From PVC group bacterium (GTDB taxonomy: Bacteria; Verrucomicrobiota; Kiritimatiellia; UBA8416), in NCBI GenBank assembly GCA_003567005.1, contig PXBF01000107.1, positions 19,979 through 83,978 of the forward strand: 64,000 nt of DNA, read 5' to 3'. The position numbers were made by a program, and so were the translations under genes. The notes under the pieces are model-generated. The model did no database searches, had not been told where the DNA came from, and saw only the letters and a list, made by a program, of their open reading frames with translations. The number at the start of each line of letters is the position of its first letter. Within the stretch, counting starts at the first letter, position 1. Shown piece by piece: positions 1-8,514 of the stretch.

Positions 1-1
1 G

Positions 2-523
2 TTCCGCTATGCCTTTGAGCAAGGGTATGACTATGTAATCCGAGTAGACGGGGATGGGCAGCATCCACCAAGCGAATGCGTGGTACTCGTTGAAAGGATG
101 ATGGTAGGTGATGTGGATATGGTGGTGGGGTCCCGTTTTCTTGGCAGTGGTGATTACCGGAGTACTTGGTATCGGCAGGCCGGCATATTCTGGCTGGCAT
201 GGACGTTAAGCAAGGTTTGCCGGCGAACCATCACGGATCCTACGTCCGGTTTCCAAATGGTCAATCGGGCCGTAATAGGATATTTCGCTCACCAGTATCC
301 CGTAGATTATCCCGAGCCGGAAGCATTAGCTTTGCTAAGTCGGCAGGGTTATCGTTTTTGTGAGGTAGGGGTGTCTTTTCGGGCCCGGCGCATGGGGCGT
401 TCCAGTATTCGCCAATGGGGCACGATATATTATTTATTCAAGGTGGGGATTGCCTTGCTCGTAGACCGCTGCCGTGCAGTGGATCCGAGATATGATCGTT
501 CCTGTGCAGAGGAGTGGGTATGA
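2..523 (+). CDS. glycosyltransferase family 2, 5'-truncated by window edge
   Basis: This is the C-terminal 173 residues of a GT-A fold glycosyltransferase resembling dolichol-/undecaprenyl-phosphate sugar transferases; the start lies off the window. The DGDGQH motif near the left edge is the DxD-type metal and nucleotide-sugar site. The later TDPTSGFQMVNR segment and the EPEALALL stretch are typical of the family's acceptor region. Such enzymes move a sugar from a nucleotide donor to a polyprenyl phosphate at the cytoplasmic membrane. The stop overlaps the next start (ATGA), and the next two genes encode a DUF2304 membrane protein and a large sugar-transferase-like membrane protein. Together they look like a lipid-linked sugar pathway. 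Function is inferred from family; the exact sugar is unknown. Confidence 0.85.
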   Translation, partial: FRYAFEQGYDYVIRVDGDGQHPPSECVVLVERMMVGDVDMVVGSRFLGSGDYRSTWYRQAGIFWLAWTLSKVCRRTITDPTSGFQMVNRAVIGYFAHQYPVDYPEPEALALLSRQGYRFCEVGVSFRARRMGRSSIRQWGTIYYLFKVGIALLVDRCRAVDPRYDRSCAEEWV

Positions 524-1122
524 CAATTCCGCAGATGTTTACCGTTGTTTTGGGGGGCTTGGTATGCTTGGCAAGTATTTGCGGCTTCTGGTCCAAACGT
601 ACGCGGCGATTCCGTGCGCTTGTTTGGCTGGGGCTTGGTTTGGCTATGGTGTATGTTGGTTTCCGCCCGCATATTATTGAATATTTAGGGGAGGATGGCA
701 CGGAGCTGCGTCTTCGACTGGTTGTTGCATTATTGAGTTTTATTATGCTGAGTGTGACGCTCGAAGCCATCCGGGTTTCCAGAATGCAAGAGCGCTATGC
801 GTTTTTGTGGCTTGCAACTGGGATGCTTCTTTTTCTAGGAGCACTTTCCCCGTTATTAGCTATTTGGGGGCCACGATTGACGGGCATGAGTTATGGTGCC
901 ATCGTAATGGTTGTGCTGTTTTCTTTCATTATTTTCGTCCTTTTTCATGTCTCGGTAACAATCAGCCGACTAGAGGCAAATGTTGCTGAACTTGTACGAT
1001 CGCTTGCGTTAGCAGATGAACGAATCCGCAAGTTGCAGTGTGCTTCTGAAATTCGTGTTCATGGCAAACAAGGCGACCAGCAACAAAACGCTGTCACTCC
1101 GGAAGAAAGTGCACAGTCATGA
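520..1122 (+). CDS. DUF2304 family membrane protein
   Basis: A 200-residue protein with several hydrophobic segments (roughly residues 5-22, 33-48, 65-85, 95-115 and 125-145). It ends in a short helical tail, VSVTISRLEANVAELVRSLAL, which matches the DUF2304 pattern of a final membrane helix followed by an amphipathic SRLE helix. DUF2304 proteins are commonly encoded next to GT2 polyprenyl-phosphate glycosyltransferases, as here; their biochemical role is not established. The ATG at 520 overlaps the upstream stop as ATGA, so it is preferred over the GTG two codons earlier. The 3' end overlaps the next gene, again as ATGA, which implies translational coupling of all three genes. Confidence 0.8.
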   Translation: MTIPQMFTVVLGGLVCLASICGFWSKRTRRFRALVWLGLGLAMVYVGFRPHIIEYLGEDGTELRLRLVVALLSFIMLSVTLEAIRVSRMQERYAFLWLATGMLLFLGALSPLLAIWGPRLTGMSYGAIVMVVLFSFIIFVLFHVSVTISRLEANVAELVRSLALADERIRKLQCASEIRVHGKQGDQQQNAVTPEESAQS

Positions 1123-3743
1123 TTTTCCTTGTTGGGCTCGCGATTGTCGTCTGGATTCTTTTGGTCACGGGTTTTGCTGTTCATCCTATTTTTGGGGTAG
1201 CGTCTAGAGGGTTCGTTGTAGCGGGCATGATTTGCAGTGTGCTGGCGCTATTGTTTTTTTTACGCCCGGATGAGGAGCTGGAGGCAGGCGAAGACCCAGG
1301 CAGTTACCTGCATGCCGCTTATGCTTTTTCGGATCACCAGCGGGTCTTTTTTGATGATCCTGCATTAGCTATGATTCCGTCGGATGAACGAGCGCTCTTT
1401 CGCTATGGTCATGCTGGTTTTCGCGCCACGAAGGATGCTGTGTTATGGCGTGATCAGTTAGAAGACGCAAGGGTGCGTCCGCATTTTTTTGCAGCTTATT
1501 CCATATTGCTTGCATTTGCCGCGCGGTTATTCGGAACATATGCGCCCTTTGTTGTGTCGCCTTTGCTTGCCATCTGTGTTGGGTGGATTCTAGGTGTTTG
1601 GACGTGGCGCATGACAGGGAATCGCTTGACGAGCTTGCTGGCGGCTCTCCTGTATTGGTTGCATCCTGTGATTACTTGGAACGCACGTGCATTACGTGCG
1701 GAGTGGCCAGCGTCCTTGCTGGTTTTGGGAGGTATATCTTTGTGGGGTGCATGTCGCTCCGAAAAGTCTGGTGCATGTCGTATCCAGCCTTTCCTTGCTG
1801 GATTTTCGATAGCCGGTGCTTCCCTTTTTCACGTTACTGCCTTGTATGTTTTGTTGCCGGTACTTTTTGTTTCTCTTGCGACACCATTAAAGAAGGGCGC
1901 GCGTGCATACTTTTGGGGTGGTATATTGGCTGGCGTTTCGCTGTTATCTTTACAGGTTTCCTTTGTTAGTGATCCATATGGTATTCTGGGGCAGCTACAA
2001 ATGCCTGGACGAAATATTCTGTTTACGTGTTTGGTCGCCCTTTTTGTGCTTGTGCCTTGGCTCGGTGGTATGGCATGGAGGCGATATCTTGACGCAAGTC
2101 CGCTAGGCTCTGATTCATTTCTACGGTTTTCGGGGTTTTTGTTGGGTTGGATGATTGTAGGCAGTATCCTCATTCTTATGCGGTTCCGTCAAGATGACGG
2201 GGTTATCCCCTTTTTGCCGAGTTGGACGGCGAACTATCTGAGTCTGACTGATTTTGTTGGTGTAACCCGTATGATGTCGCGTCTGTGGTTCGGCATAAGC
2301 ATTGTAGGGATTCCTCTATTGTTGTCTGGAAAAAGACAAGCAGATAATACGGTACGATTGTTGATACTAGTCTTACTGCCCGCATTTCTTTCGATTGGTT
2401 GGACTGACAATTATATGTTTGAAACGCGCCGAATGCTAACATTTTTGGTTCCTGTGTTGGTTGTTTCTACGATGGCGTTGGTGTTTTGGGGTGCTTGTTC
2501 TATTGCGCGTGTGACAGACCATGTGTTTCCCGTCAAATGGAGCAGATCCTTTTTTATTATCTTGTTCGTTTGTGTTTGTGTGGGTTTGGGTATGCGAGGG
2601 CGTTTGCATCTCTATACGACATGGAATCATCGGGGGCTACATGCTTTCTATCGTGATGTAGCACAAATTGCGTCCGAAAAGGGCGATGTTTTGTTGGCGG
2701 AATACACGCAGACCGCCGTGCCTTTGGAGCGGTTGTCCAGTTTGCCGCTTTTACCGTTGGCATGGGGCTATCGGGACGATACGGAGTATCGGAAAGCTGA
2801 AAGATCGTGGTTTGATCTTGTAAGCCGACGCCCTGATGACCGGTTTTTGTTTGTTACGCCGTTCAAGGGGGTAGCGTTGCCCGGGCTATCCTTGCACCCG
2901 CTGGGTGACTATGAGGTGCGGACTGTTCGAATGGATAGGGCAAGGAGAAGTGTCCCTGCTGGCGTTAGTGCGTTTCATCGGCGCCTAAGCATGTACCGCG
3001 TATCAACATCAGGCGAAGTGTCACCTTATCCGTATATTCGGAAAATGGATGGCAGCCGTCTGGGGGTGGATGGTGCGGCCAATCATATGCGAAATCGAAC
3101 CATTCCTGTTTCAGGCCTTTCATTCGAGAAAGAAAGGTCTTTGTCGTTTGTTTTGAACGCAGGGCGAACGATTCTTGCGTTTTTAATTCCAGCAGGGGGG
3201 ACTGCAGACAACTTGGAAGTATTGACGGCGACAGATGCACCTATAAATATGCAGCATACGGTTGTTTCCGAACGATGGCTTTTGATGGATGTTGATATGT
3301 CTTCGGATAAGGAGATTACATTACTGTGGAATGGAAACGGGCGTGCAATATTGACGGATGTTCTTCCTGGTGCCGGAGAGGGGGGGGGCTGGGTAGCTAC
3401 GCCTTCTGTAGCTGATACGGAAACCGTTTCTTTGCGCGGTCTGGATGCCCAGTGGTTGCGTGCAAATAGTCGGATTGCATTACCGGTAGGCCGGGAACAG
3501 AGGCTGTTGTTGCTTCTGGTTACAACGGGTCGCGATGATGATAAGCGTGTAGCTTTGTCTGTGGATGCAAGAGAGTCGGTTTCATTGTTTTCGGGTTGGC
3601 AATGGATCTGTATTCCTTTAGACGTTTCAGATACAGAAGTTTTTAGGTGGCATGATATAGCGGTTATGCCAGCTTGGGATCCGCAGATTCGAGGATTTCC
3701 GGAAGATCTAGGCTTGCTTGTATCAACGATAATCGTCATGTAA
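1119..3743 (+). CDS. large integral-membrane glycosyltransferase-like protein (GT39/ArnT-like)
   Basis: This 874-residue protein has a hydrophobic N-terminal half with about ten to twelve membrane segments and a soluble C-terminal part (about residues 490-874). The loop after the second membrane helix contains EAGEDPGSYLHAAY, an acidic DP-type motif typical of GT-C transferases that use polyprenyl-phosphate sugars. A later arginine-rich loop around NARALRAEWPAS fits the same fold. It is likely to transfer sugar from a lipid carrier to a periplasmic acceptor, using the product of the upstream GT2. The start overlaps the DUF2304 gene by 4 nt. The C-terminal domain is beta-rich and not recognised. 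The family call is moderate; donor and acceptor are unknown. Confidence 0.65.
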   Translation: MIFLVGLAIVVWILLVTGFAVHPIFGVASRGFVVAGMICSVLALLFFLRPDEELEAGEDPGSYLHAAYAFSDHQRVFFDDPALAMIPSDERALFRYGHAGFRATKDAVLWRDQLEDARVRPHFFAAYSILLAFAARLFGTYAPFVVSPLLAICVGWILGVWTWRMTGNRLTSLLAALLYWLHPVITWNARALRAEWPASLLVLGGISLWGACRSEKSGACRIQPFLAGFSIAGASLFHVTALYVLLPVLFVSLATPLKKGARAYFWGGILAGVSLLSLQVSFVSDPYGILGQLQMPGRNILFTCLVALFVLVPWLGGMAWRRYLDASPLGSDSFLRFSGFLLGWMIVGSILILMRFRQDDGVIPFLPSWTANYLSLTDFVGVTRMMSRLWFGISIVGIPLLLSGKRQADNTVRLLILVLLPAFLSIGWTDNYMFETRRMLTFLVPVLVVSTMALVFWGACSIARVTDHVFPVKWSRSFFIILFVCVCVGLGMRGRLHLYTTWNHRGLHAFYRDVAQIASEKGDVLLAEYTQTAVPLERLSSLPLLPLAWGYRDDTEYRKAERSWFDLVSRRPDDRFLFVTPFKGVALPGLSLHPLGDYEVRTVRMDRARRSVPAGVSAFHRRLSMYRVSTSGEVSPYPYIRKMDGSRLGVDGAANHMRNRTIPVSGLSFEKERSLSFVLNAGRTILAFLIPAGGTADNLEVLTATDAPINMQHTVVSERWLLMDVDMSSDKEITLLWNGNGRAILTDVLPGAGEGGGWVATPSVADTETVSLRGLDAQWLRANSRIALPVGREQRLLLLLVTTGRDDDKRVALSVDARESVSLFSGWQWICIPLDVSDTEVFRWHDIAVMPAWDPQIRGFPEDLGLLVSTIIVM

Positions 3744-3784
3744 GTATACTTTATGTATGTAGCGTTATTCAGCGGGAGGAAAAG

Positions 3785-5308
3785 ATGAATATTTTATTAG
3801 ATACGCGTTTTGCGATACGGTTGATCGCCGGTGAAGCCGTGCCCATTTGGGATCAGGTTGTTGAGCATGTTTTGGCCATGCAATCAAAAGTTTGGCTGTA
3901 TGCAGGGGCGGTGGGGGCGTTGCAACAGGGCGTTGCATCCATTTTGGAGGCGCAGGGGGTAGCGCATCCCGAGACTGCAGCGCGGGCACGCATCAAGACA
4001 TTTGCCGAGGACAAGCATTGGTTGGCGGCACTGTCGGGAGAGGGAGATGTCTGGGACACTGTTGATCCTGTGGGTGAGCAGCTTTTGCGGGCGGTGGCGC
4101 GGTTCGATGGCAAGTGTGTTATTATAACCTTGGATGAATCCTTACTGTCCCGTGGTGGTGATCGCGTTATGACGCCTGATGCATATTGTACGTTGCCTGT
4201 GCGCGCTGGTGTTCCTTTCATAAACCTAGCCGTGCAGCAAGATGCGGTTCGTGCGGATCTGGAGCGGCGTTTGCATCGGGTTTTGGGGCATGGCGCTTAC
4301 ATCAATGGCCCAGAAGTCGATCTCTTGGAGACGATGCTTGCCCAGTATGTCGGTGTCCAGCATTGCATTGGGGTGAGTTCGGGGACAGATGCACTTTTGG
4401 TCGCGATGATGGCCCTGGAAATCGGTGCTGGCGATGAGGTGATCACGACACCTTTCACGTTTATTGCTACAGGGGAAATGATTGCATTTCTCGGAGCAAA
4501 GCCGGTTTTTGTTGATATTGATCCTAAGACATATAATTTGGATCCGGCCCAGATTGAGAACGCCATAACCCCGAAGACGAAAGCGATTGTTCCGGTCAGC
4601 CTATATGGGCAATGTGCGGATATGGATACGATTAATGCGATTGCGTGCAAACATGGTTTGCCTGTGATCGAAGATGCTGCGCAGTCCTTTGGGGCATTGT
4701 ACAAGGATCGGAAGTCTTGTGGATTATCCATGGTGGGTGCTACAAGCTTTTTTCCGAGCAAACCACTTGGGGCCTATGGTGATGGTGGTGCGGTATTTAC
4801 GAATGATGATGCACTTGCCAAATTGATGCGTGAGATTCGCGAGCATGGACAGGATCGCAGATATCACCACCCACGCATTGGGTTAAATGGACGTCTTGAT
4901 GCACTGCAGGCCGCCGTTCTGCTGGCAAAATTGCCGATATTTGATCAGGAGCGCTGTGATCGCGTACGGGTTGGAAATCGGTACAAGCAGGCATTGCGTG
5001 ATATCGAAGGGGTCACATTGCCTTACGTTGCCCCTGAGAACACGAGTGTTTATGCGCAATTCACGCTACAAGTTCCTGACCGGCAGGTGTTTGTTGATGC
5101 TTTAACGCAAGCTGGTATTCCCACGGCCGTGCATTATCCCGTACCTTTGCATTTGCAACCAGCTTTTGGGGGGCTGGGGCTTAAGGAAGGTACATTTCCC
5201 GTAGCTGAATCTGCAGCCGAACATGTTGTGAGTCTGCCCATGCACCCCTACATGACAGACGACGATCAGGAACAAATTATCGATGCTGTTCGTGCCGTAT
5301 ACAGCTAG
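3785..5308 (+). CDS. PIN-domain/DegT-DnrJ-EryC1 aminotransferase fusion
   Basis: A 507-residue protein with two parts. Residues 1-130 look like a PIN domain: it opens MNILLDTRFAIRL with an early Asp and has a later helix-strand segment VARFDGKCVIITLDESLL, like the acidic metal sites of VapC-type nucleases. Residues about 145-507 are a full PLP-dependent sugar aminotransferase. They carry SSGTDALLVAMMAL, TPFTFIATGE, EDAAQSFGA and FFPSKPLGAYGDGG with the Schiff-base Lys at residue 326. Such enzymes aminate keto-sugars for surface glycans, which fits the upstream glycosyltransferases. ATG 3785 is preached by GGGAGGAAAAG, a strong ribosome site, and is preferred over an upstream in-frame start inside the preceding gene. 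The role of the PIN part is unknown, and whether it is catalytic cannot be judged. Confidence 0.85.
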   Translation: MNILLDTRFAIRLIAGEAVPIWDQVVEHVLAMQSKVWLYAGAVGALQQGVASILEAQGVAHPETAARARIKTFAEDKHWLAALSGEGDVWDTVDPVGEQLLRAVARFDGKCVIITLDESLLSRGGDRVMTPDAYCTLPVRAGVPFINLAVQQDAVRADLERRLHRVLGHGAYINGPEVDLLETMLAQYVGVQHCIGVSSGTDALLVAMMALEIGAGDEVITTPFTFIATGEMIAFLGAKPVFVDIDPKTYNLDPAQIENAITPKTKAIVPVSLYGQCADMDTINAIACKHGLPVIEDAAQSFGALYKDRKSCGLSMVGATSFFPSKPLGAYGDGGAVFTNDDALAKLMREIREHGQDRRYHHPRIGLNGRLDALQAAVLLAKLPIFDQERCDRVRVGNRYKQALRDIEGVTLPYVAPENTSVYAQFTLQVPDRQVFVDALTQAGIPTAVHYPVPLHLQPAFGGLGLKEGTFPVAESAAEHVVSLPMHPYMTDDDQEQIIDAVRAVYS

Positions 5309-5483
5309 CGCGCGTCATGATGACAATGAAGTTCCTGTATGAATCTGCCTTATGATGCAGCAAATCTGAATAGCTGGTGAGGTGCTAAAGATATCACAGC
5401 AGGTGTGGGTGAAGCTGCAAACTTTATTCTTGCATCATGCCTATCAAGTCGGATAGATTATTGAGCTTTTGGAGGAATGTAGT

Positions 5484-5720
5484 ATGGCAAAAATTTGTGA
5501 AATTTGTGGTAAGGGGCCTGCAACAGGCAATCGAATCATCCGTAAGGGTTTACGCAAGAGCAAGGGCGGCATTGGTTTGCACACGACGGGTATAACTCGT
5601 CGGCGCTTCTTGCCGAACATACAACGAGTTCGCGCCATTGTTAACGGTGCAACACGTCGAGTTAATGTTTGCACGTCATGCATACGGGCAGGCAAAATCG
5701 TCAAACCAACCAGTCTGTAG
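5484..5720 (+). CDS. rpmB: 50S ribosomal protein L28
   Basis: A 78-residue ribosomal protein bL28, part of the large subunit near the exit region. It begins MAKICEICGKGP and contains GIGLHTTGITRRRFLPN and the later CTSCIRAGK, so it keeps two Cys pairs (CxxC and CxxC) and is the zinc-binding C+ form. The ATG at 5484 follows a GGAGG at about 5471 with normal spacing. An earlier in-frame ATG at 5469 would add five residues and lies before the ribosome site, so it is rejected. No L33 gene follows. The neighbouring downstream gene also encodes a Cys4 zinc-ribbon protein. Confidence 0.97.
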   Translation: MAKICEICGKGPATGNRIIRKGLRKSKGGIGLHTTGITRRRFLPNIQRVRAIVNGATRRVNVCTSCIRAGKIVKPTSL

Positions 5721-5791
5721 TGCAGGTTTGCATTTGATCCGCATTCGTAGGTCAAGGGTGGTGGGTTTGTCAAAATTCGGAGGCATCGGTC

Positions 5792-6247
5792 ATGGCAGAA
5801 ATTCCTGAGTTAGAAGATGAAATCAAAGAGTCCGATATCGTCTTCGATTGTCCGTATTGCTCGAAGAGTTTAGCTATTGATTACCGCGGTGCCGGATTAA
5901 CGATCACTTGTTCTGATTGTGGAAATGATATAGAAGTTCCCATACCAGATGGCATGGAATTAGGTGACGTAGATAGTAGCCAGGAAGACCAAGAGCTGCG
6001 CGTCATTCACTTGCGGCGGTCTTTGCAACATGCGCAGGAGCGGATATTGGGACTTGAGACTTCGGTTGAAGATCTTTTGCAGCGTCGTGATGAGCTTGAG
6101 CGTGAACAAACCAAGCAGCGCTGGCAGCGTGCTGCTGTTGAAGAACGTCTTGGTTTGATGGAGCAAGCCTTGGAAACGCTTCGTGATTCCTTTCAGGCGT
6201 TATCCAAGGTCATTCAGGGCGAAGGTGACGGGGAGCAGAAATCCTGA
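5792..6247 (+). CDS. zinc-ribbon plus coiled-coil protein, unknown function
   Basis: A 151-residue soluble acidic protein. Residues about 18-50 form a Cys4 zinc ribbon (CPYC followed by CSDCG). Residues about 68-140 are a long heptad-patterned, Glu/Arg/Leu-rich coiled coil (LRVIHLRRSLQHAQER onward). It has no signal peptide or membrane segment. A CGGAGG ribosome site lies about nine bases before the ATG. The stop is 3 nt before the next ATG, so it is probably co-translated with the YchF-like protein. The layout suggests an oligomeric adaptor or nucleic-acid/ribosome-associated factor, but that is only inference; no named family was recognised. Confidence 0.75.
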   Translation: MAEIPELEDEIKESDIVFDCPYCSKSLAIDYRGAGLTITCSDCGNDIEVPIPDGMELGDVDSSQEDQELRVIHLRRSLQHAQERILGLETSVEDLLQRRDELEREQTKQRWQRAAVEERLGLMEQALETLRDSFQALSKVIQGEGDGEQKS

Positions 6248-6250
6248 GCC

Positions 6251-7276
6251 ATGAAGATAGCACTGATTGGCCTCCCGCAGGCAGGTAAAAAAACGTTATT
6301 TTCCTTGTTAACCGGTCGAGTCGTTTCTGAAAACAGAAAGCCTGGCGAGGTTGTTGAGGGCGTTGCCCCTATACGTGATCCTCGTGTTGATCGTTTGTAT
6401 GATCTATATGCCGCCAAACGTGCGGTATATGCCGATAATCACTTTGTCTTGTGTCCAGATGCTACATCGGGAAGCGAGTCTCGGGCATGGTTAGATGCTG
6501 CCCGCCGTTGTGACTTGCTGTGTCTGGTAGTGCGCTCCTTTGATTCGGATCAGGTTTATCACCCGTCAGGCAGTGTTGATGCGGACCGCGATGAGGAGGA
6601 TTTGCGTACCGAATTGCTCTTTGCTGACATGGAGCTCGTTGAAAAGCGTCTGGCCCGGTTAGAGAAAGAGGCAAAAGCGGGGCTGTCGAGCCAGCAGAAA
6701 CTTGAGCAAAGCACCTTGCAAGTTTGCATGAAGCATTTGGAAGATGGTGTTGTATTACGCGATGCCGATTTGGATCAGGACGCGGTTTCAGCCATACGGA
6801 GTTTGGGTTTGTTGACCATGCTGCCTGTTCTGGTGGTAGAAAACGTCTCTGAGGGCCAAACAGAAGGTAACCATGGTCGATTGGCTGTTTCCTGTCTGAT
6901 CGAGCAGGAAATTGCATCGATGGAGGAGGCCTCGGAGCGTCAAGAATTTTTAGAGAGTTTAGGTTTGAGCGAGAGCGGCCTGGATCGGTTCAATGCTGCG
7001 GCCTATGATGCACAGGGGCTCATGTCGTTTTATACGGCAGGAAAAGCTGAATGCCGGGCTTGGACGATACGCAAAGATTCGCTTGCTCCTGTGGCGGGTG
7101 GTAAAATTCATAGTGATATTGAGCGTGGGTTTATCCGTGTAGAGGTCATTAAGTATGAAGACTTGTTAGTGGCTGGTTCTGAGTCTGCCGCGAAAGATCA
7201 GGGTAAGATGCTAACCAAGGGACGGGATTACGTACTCGAAGATGGTGATGTGTGCCACTTTCTTTTTAACGTGTAG
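6251..7276 (+). CDS. YchF/Obg-like P-loop NTPase, divergent
   Basis: A 341-residue YchF-type protein: N-terminal P-loop domain, a helical coiled insert (about residues 120-170), and a C-terminal TGS/DUF933 domain ending in the diagnostic LTKGRDYVLEDGDVCHFLFNV pattern. The AECRAWTI and GGKIHSDIERGF segments match YchF. The family hydrolyses ATP rather than GTP through an NxxE motif; NVSE near residue 200 fits. The P-loop is unusual: G7-LPQA-G12-K13-K14, with Lys where Ser or Thr normally binds magnesium. It is therefore a paralogue or variant rather than a standard YchF. It follows the zinc-ribbon protein by 3 nt. Function in translation or stress is inferred from family. Confidence 0.85.
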   Translation: MKIALIGLPQAGKKTLFSLLTGRVVSENRKPGEVVEGVAPIRDPRVDRLYDLYAAKRAVYADNHFVLCPDATSGSESRAWLDAARRCDLLCLVVRSFDSDQVYHPSGSVDADRDEEDLRTELLFADMELVEKRLARLEKEAKAGLSSQQKLEQSTLQVCMKHLEDGVVLRDADLDQDAVSAIRSLGLLTMLPVLVVENVSEGQTEGNHGRLAVSCLIEQEIASMEEASERQEFLESLGLSESGLDRFNAAAYDAQGLMSFYTAGKAECRAWTIRKDSLAPVAGGKIHSDIERGFIRVEVIKYEDLLVAGSESAAKDQGKMLTKGRDYVLEDGDVCHFLFNV

Positions 7277-7424
7277 TCAATTGTCGATTTTGCTACGTCT
7301 CCTTTTGCCCGAAACACGTTTTTGTAGATTGTTCGTAAGAAGCATATAAAAAGTACAAATGATCTTTTCGTCAGAAAGGAAAGGGTTACGCCCCCCGTTT
7401 CTGTATGTTTTTGGTATCGAATAC

Positions 7425-7880
7425 ATGAAAGAAAACCCTATGGATATGCCAACCATATCAGCAGCTCAGGAAGATTATTTGGAGGCGATCATCACATTAG
7501 AGGCTGAGCGGGGTCGTGCCCGCGTGCGTGACTTGGCCGACAAGCTAGCTGTGCACAAATCAACGGTCACGGCCGCCTTGAAAATGCTCACGGAAAAAGG
7601 TTTGATAGACTATGAACCGTATGGACGCATTGTTTTGAAGGAGGCGGGGCGGCGTGCGGCTCAACGGGTGGCGCGGCGTCATGATTTGTTACGGCGTTTT
7701 CTTCAAGATGTGCTGCTTGTTGAAGAGCATGTAGCTGAGGAGAATGCTTGTCGTATGGAACATGTTATGGATCCCGGTCTGCTGAAACGTGTCGAGCAGT
7801 TTTATGCCTATTTGCATGAAAAGGAAATGGAGGATTGCAAGTGGTTTTCCGGGTTCCGTGATTACGTCAAGAGGGCTTGA
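7425..7880 (+). CDS. DtxR/MntR-family metal-dependent transcriptional regulator
   Basis: A 151-residue regulator. Residues about 20-75 form the winged helix (AAQEDYLEAIITLEAERG, then VRDLADKLAVHKSTVTAALKML), characteristic of MntR/DtxR. The rest is a dimerisation and metal-binding domain with the ENACRMEHVM segment, in which Cys/Glu/His align with known metal ligands. Such proteins repress metal-uptake or activate efflux genes when manganese or iron is bound. No metal transporter is adjacent; an Fbp-like ABC operon lies about 48 kb away, so no target is implied. The start is uncertain: ATG 7425 or ATG 7440 fit the family best, and a farther upstream ATG gives an atypical leader. Confidence 0.85.
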   Translation: MKENPMDMPTISAAQEDYLEAIITLEAERGRARVRDLADKLAVHKSTVTAALKMLTEKGLIDYEPYGRIVLKEAGRRAAQRVARRHDLLRRFLQDVLLVEEHVAEENACRMEHVMDPGLLKRVEQFYAYLHEKEMEDCKWFSGFRDYVKRA

Positions 7881-7950
7881 GTCTTATGTTGTATTGTATG
7901 GTTTCCCGTGCTTATCGACATGATTGCGTTCGCGGACAAGGAAATAGCAA

Positions 7951-8514
7951 ATGGATTTGATTCTTGGGTCACAATCTCCACGTCGCAAGCGTTTGTTGGC
8001 AACGCTTGGGGTTCCGTTTCGCTGTTTAACTCCTCATGTAGAAGAACTGTCGGATGGGTTCTTGCCCCGCGCGCTTGTGCAGGAAAATGCATTGATTAAA
8101 TGGCGTTGGTGTTGTGAGCAAGAGCCGGAGTCCTTAATTCTTACTGCGGATACAACGGTTGAAATTGATGGTATGGTGTTAGGGAAGCCGCGTGACAGGA
8201 GTGATGCGGAAGCGATGTTGCAGCGCCAGTCTGGGCGTGTGCAGTCTGTGCATACCGGTTATGCATTGGGGTATGCAAAGGAGGGGGACAAACCCTTGCG
8301 GTATGGTGTTGTGACTTCTGCGGTTACTTTCAAAAAACTTTCACCGGCGGATATCCAGACCTATATTGATCGTGTACAGCCCTATGACCGCGCGGGCGCT
8401 TATGACATTGATGAAAGTGGAGATTTGCTTGTTGCGTCTTGTTGCGGGTCGCGCACGAATGTCATGGGGTTGCCCATGGAACGGATTCGGGAATTATGGG
8501 ATTGTATTCATTGA
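7951..8514 (+). CDS. maf: Maf-like nucleoside triphosphate pyrophosphatase
   Basis: A 187-residue Maf/HAM1-fold house-cleaning enzyme. It starts MDLILGSQSPRRKRLL, which carries the family SxSPRR motif, and continues with TADTTVEIDG and the GxPxD-like GKPRDRSDA. It hydrolyses non-canonical or m7G/dTTP/UTP nucleotides to the monophosphate; the exact substrate class is not resolved here. AAGGAAAT lies just upstream of the ATG. The stop overlaps the start of the dihydrouridine synthase gene (TGATG), so the two are translationally coupled. Confidence 0.93.
   Translation: MDLILGSQSPRRKRLLATLGVPFRCLTPHVEELSDGFLPRALVQENALIKWRWCCEQEPESLILTADTTVEIDGMVLGKPRDRSDAEAMLQRQSGRVQSVHTGYALGYAKEGDKPLRYGVVTSAVTFKKLSPADIQTYIDRVQPYDRAGAYDIDESGDLLVASCCGSRTNVMGLPMERIRELWDCIH

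Noticed and set aside
1583..1969. Second-frame reading of the GT39-like gene as a separate gene
   Set aside because: It lies wholly inside a recognised membrane-protein frame and has no supported start.
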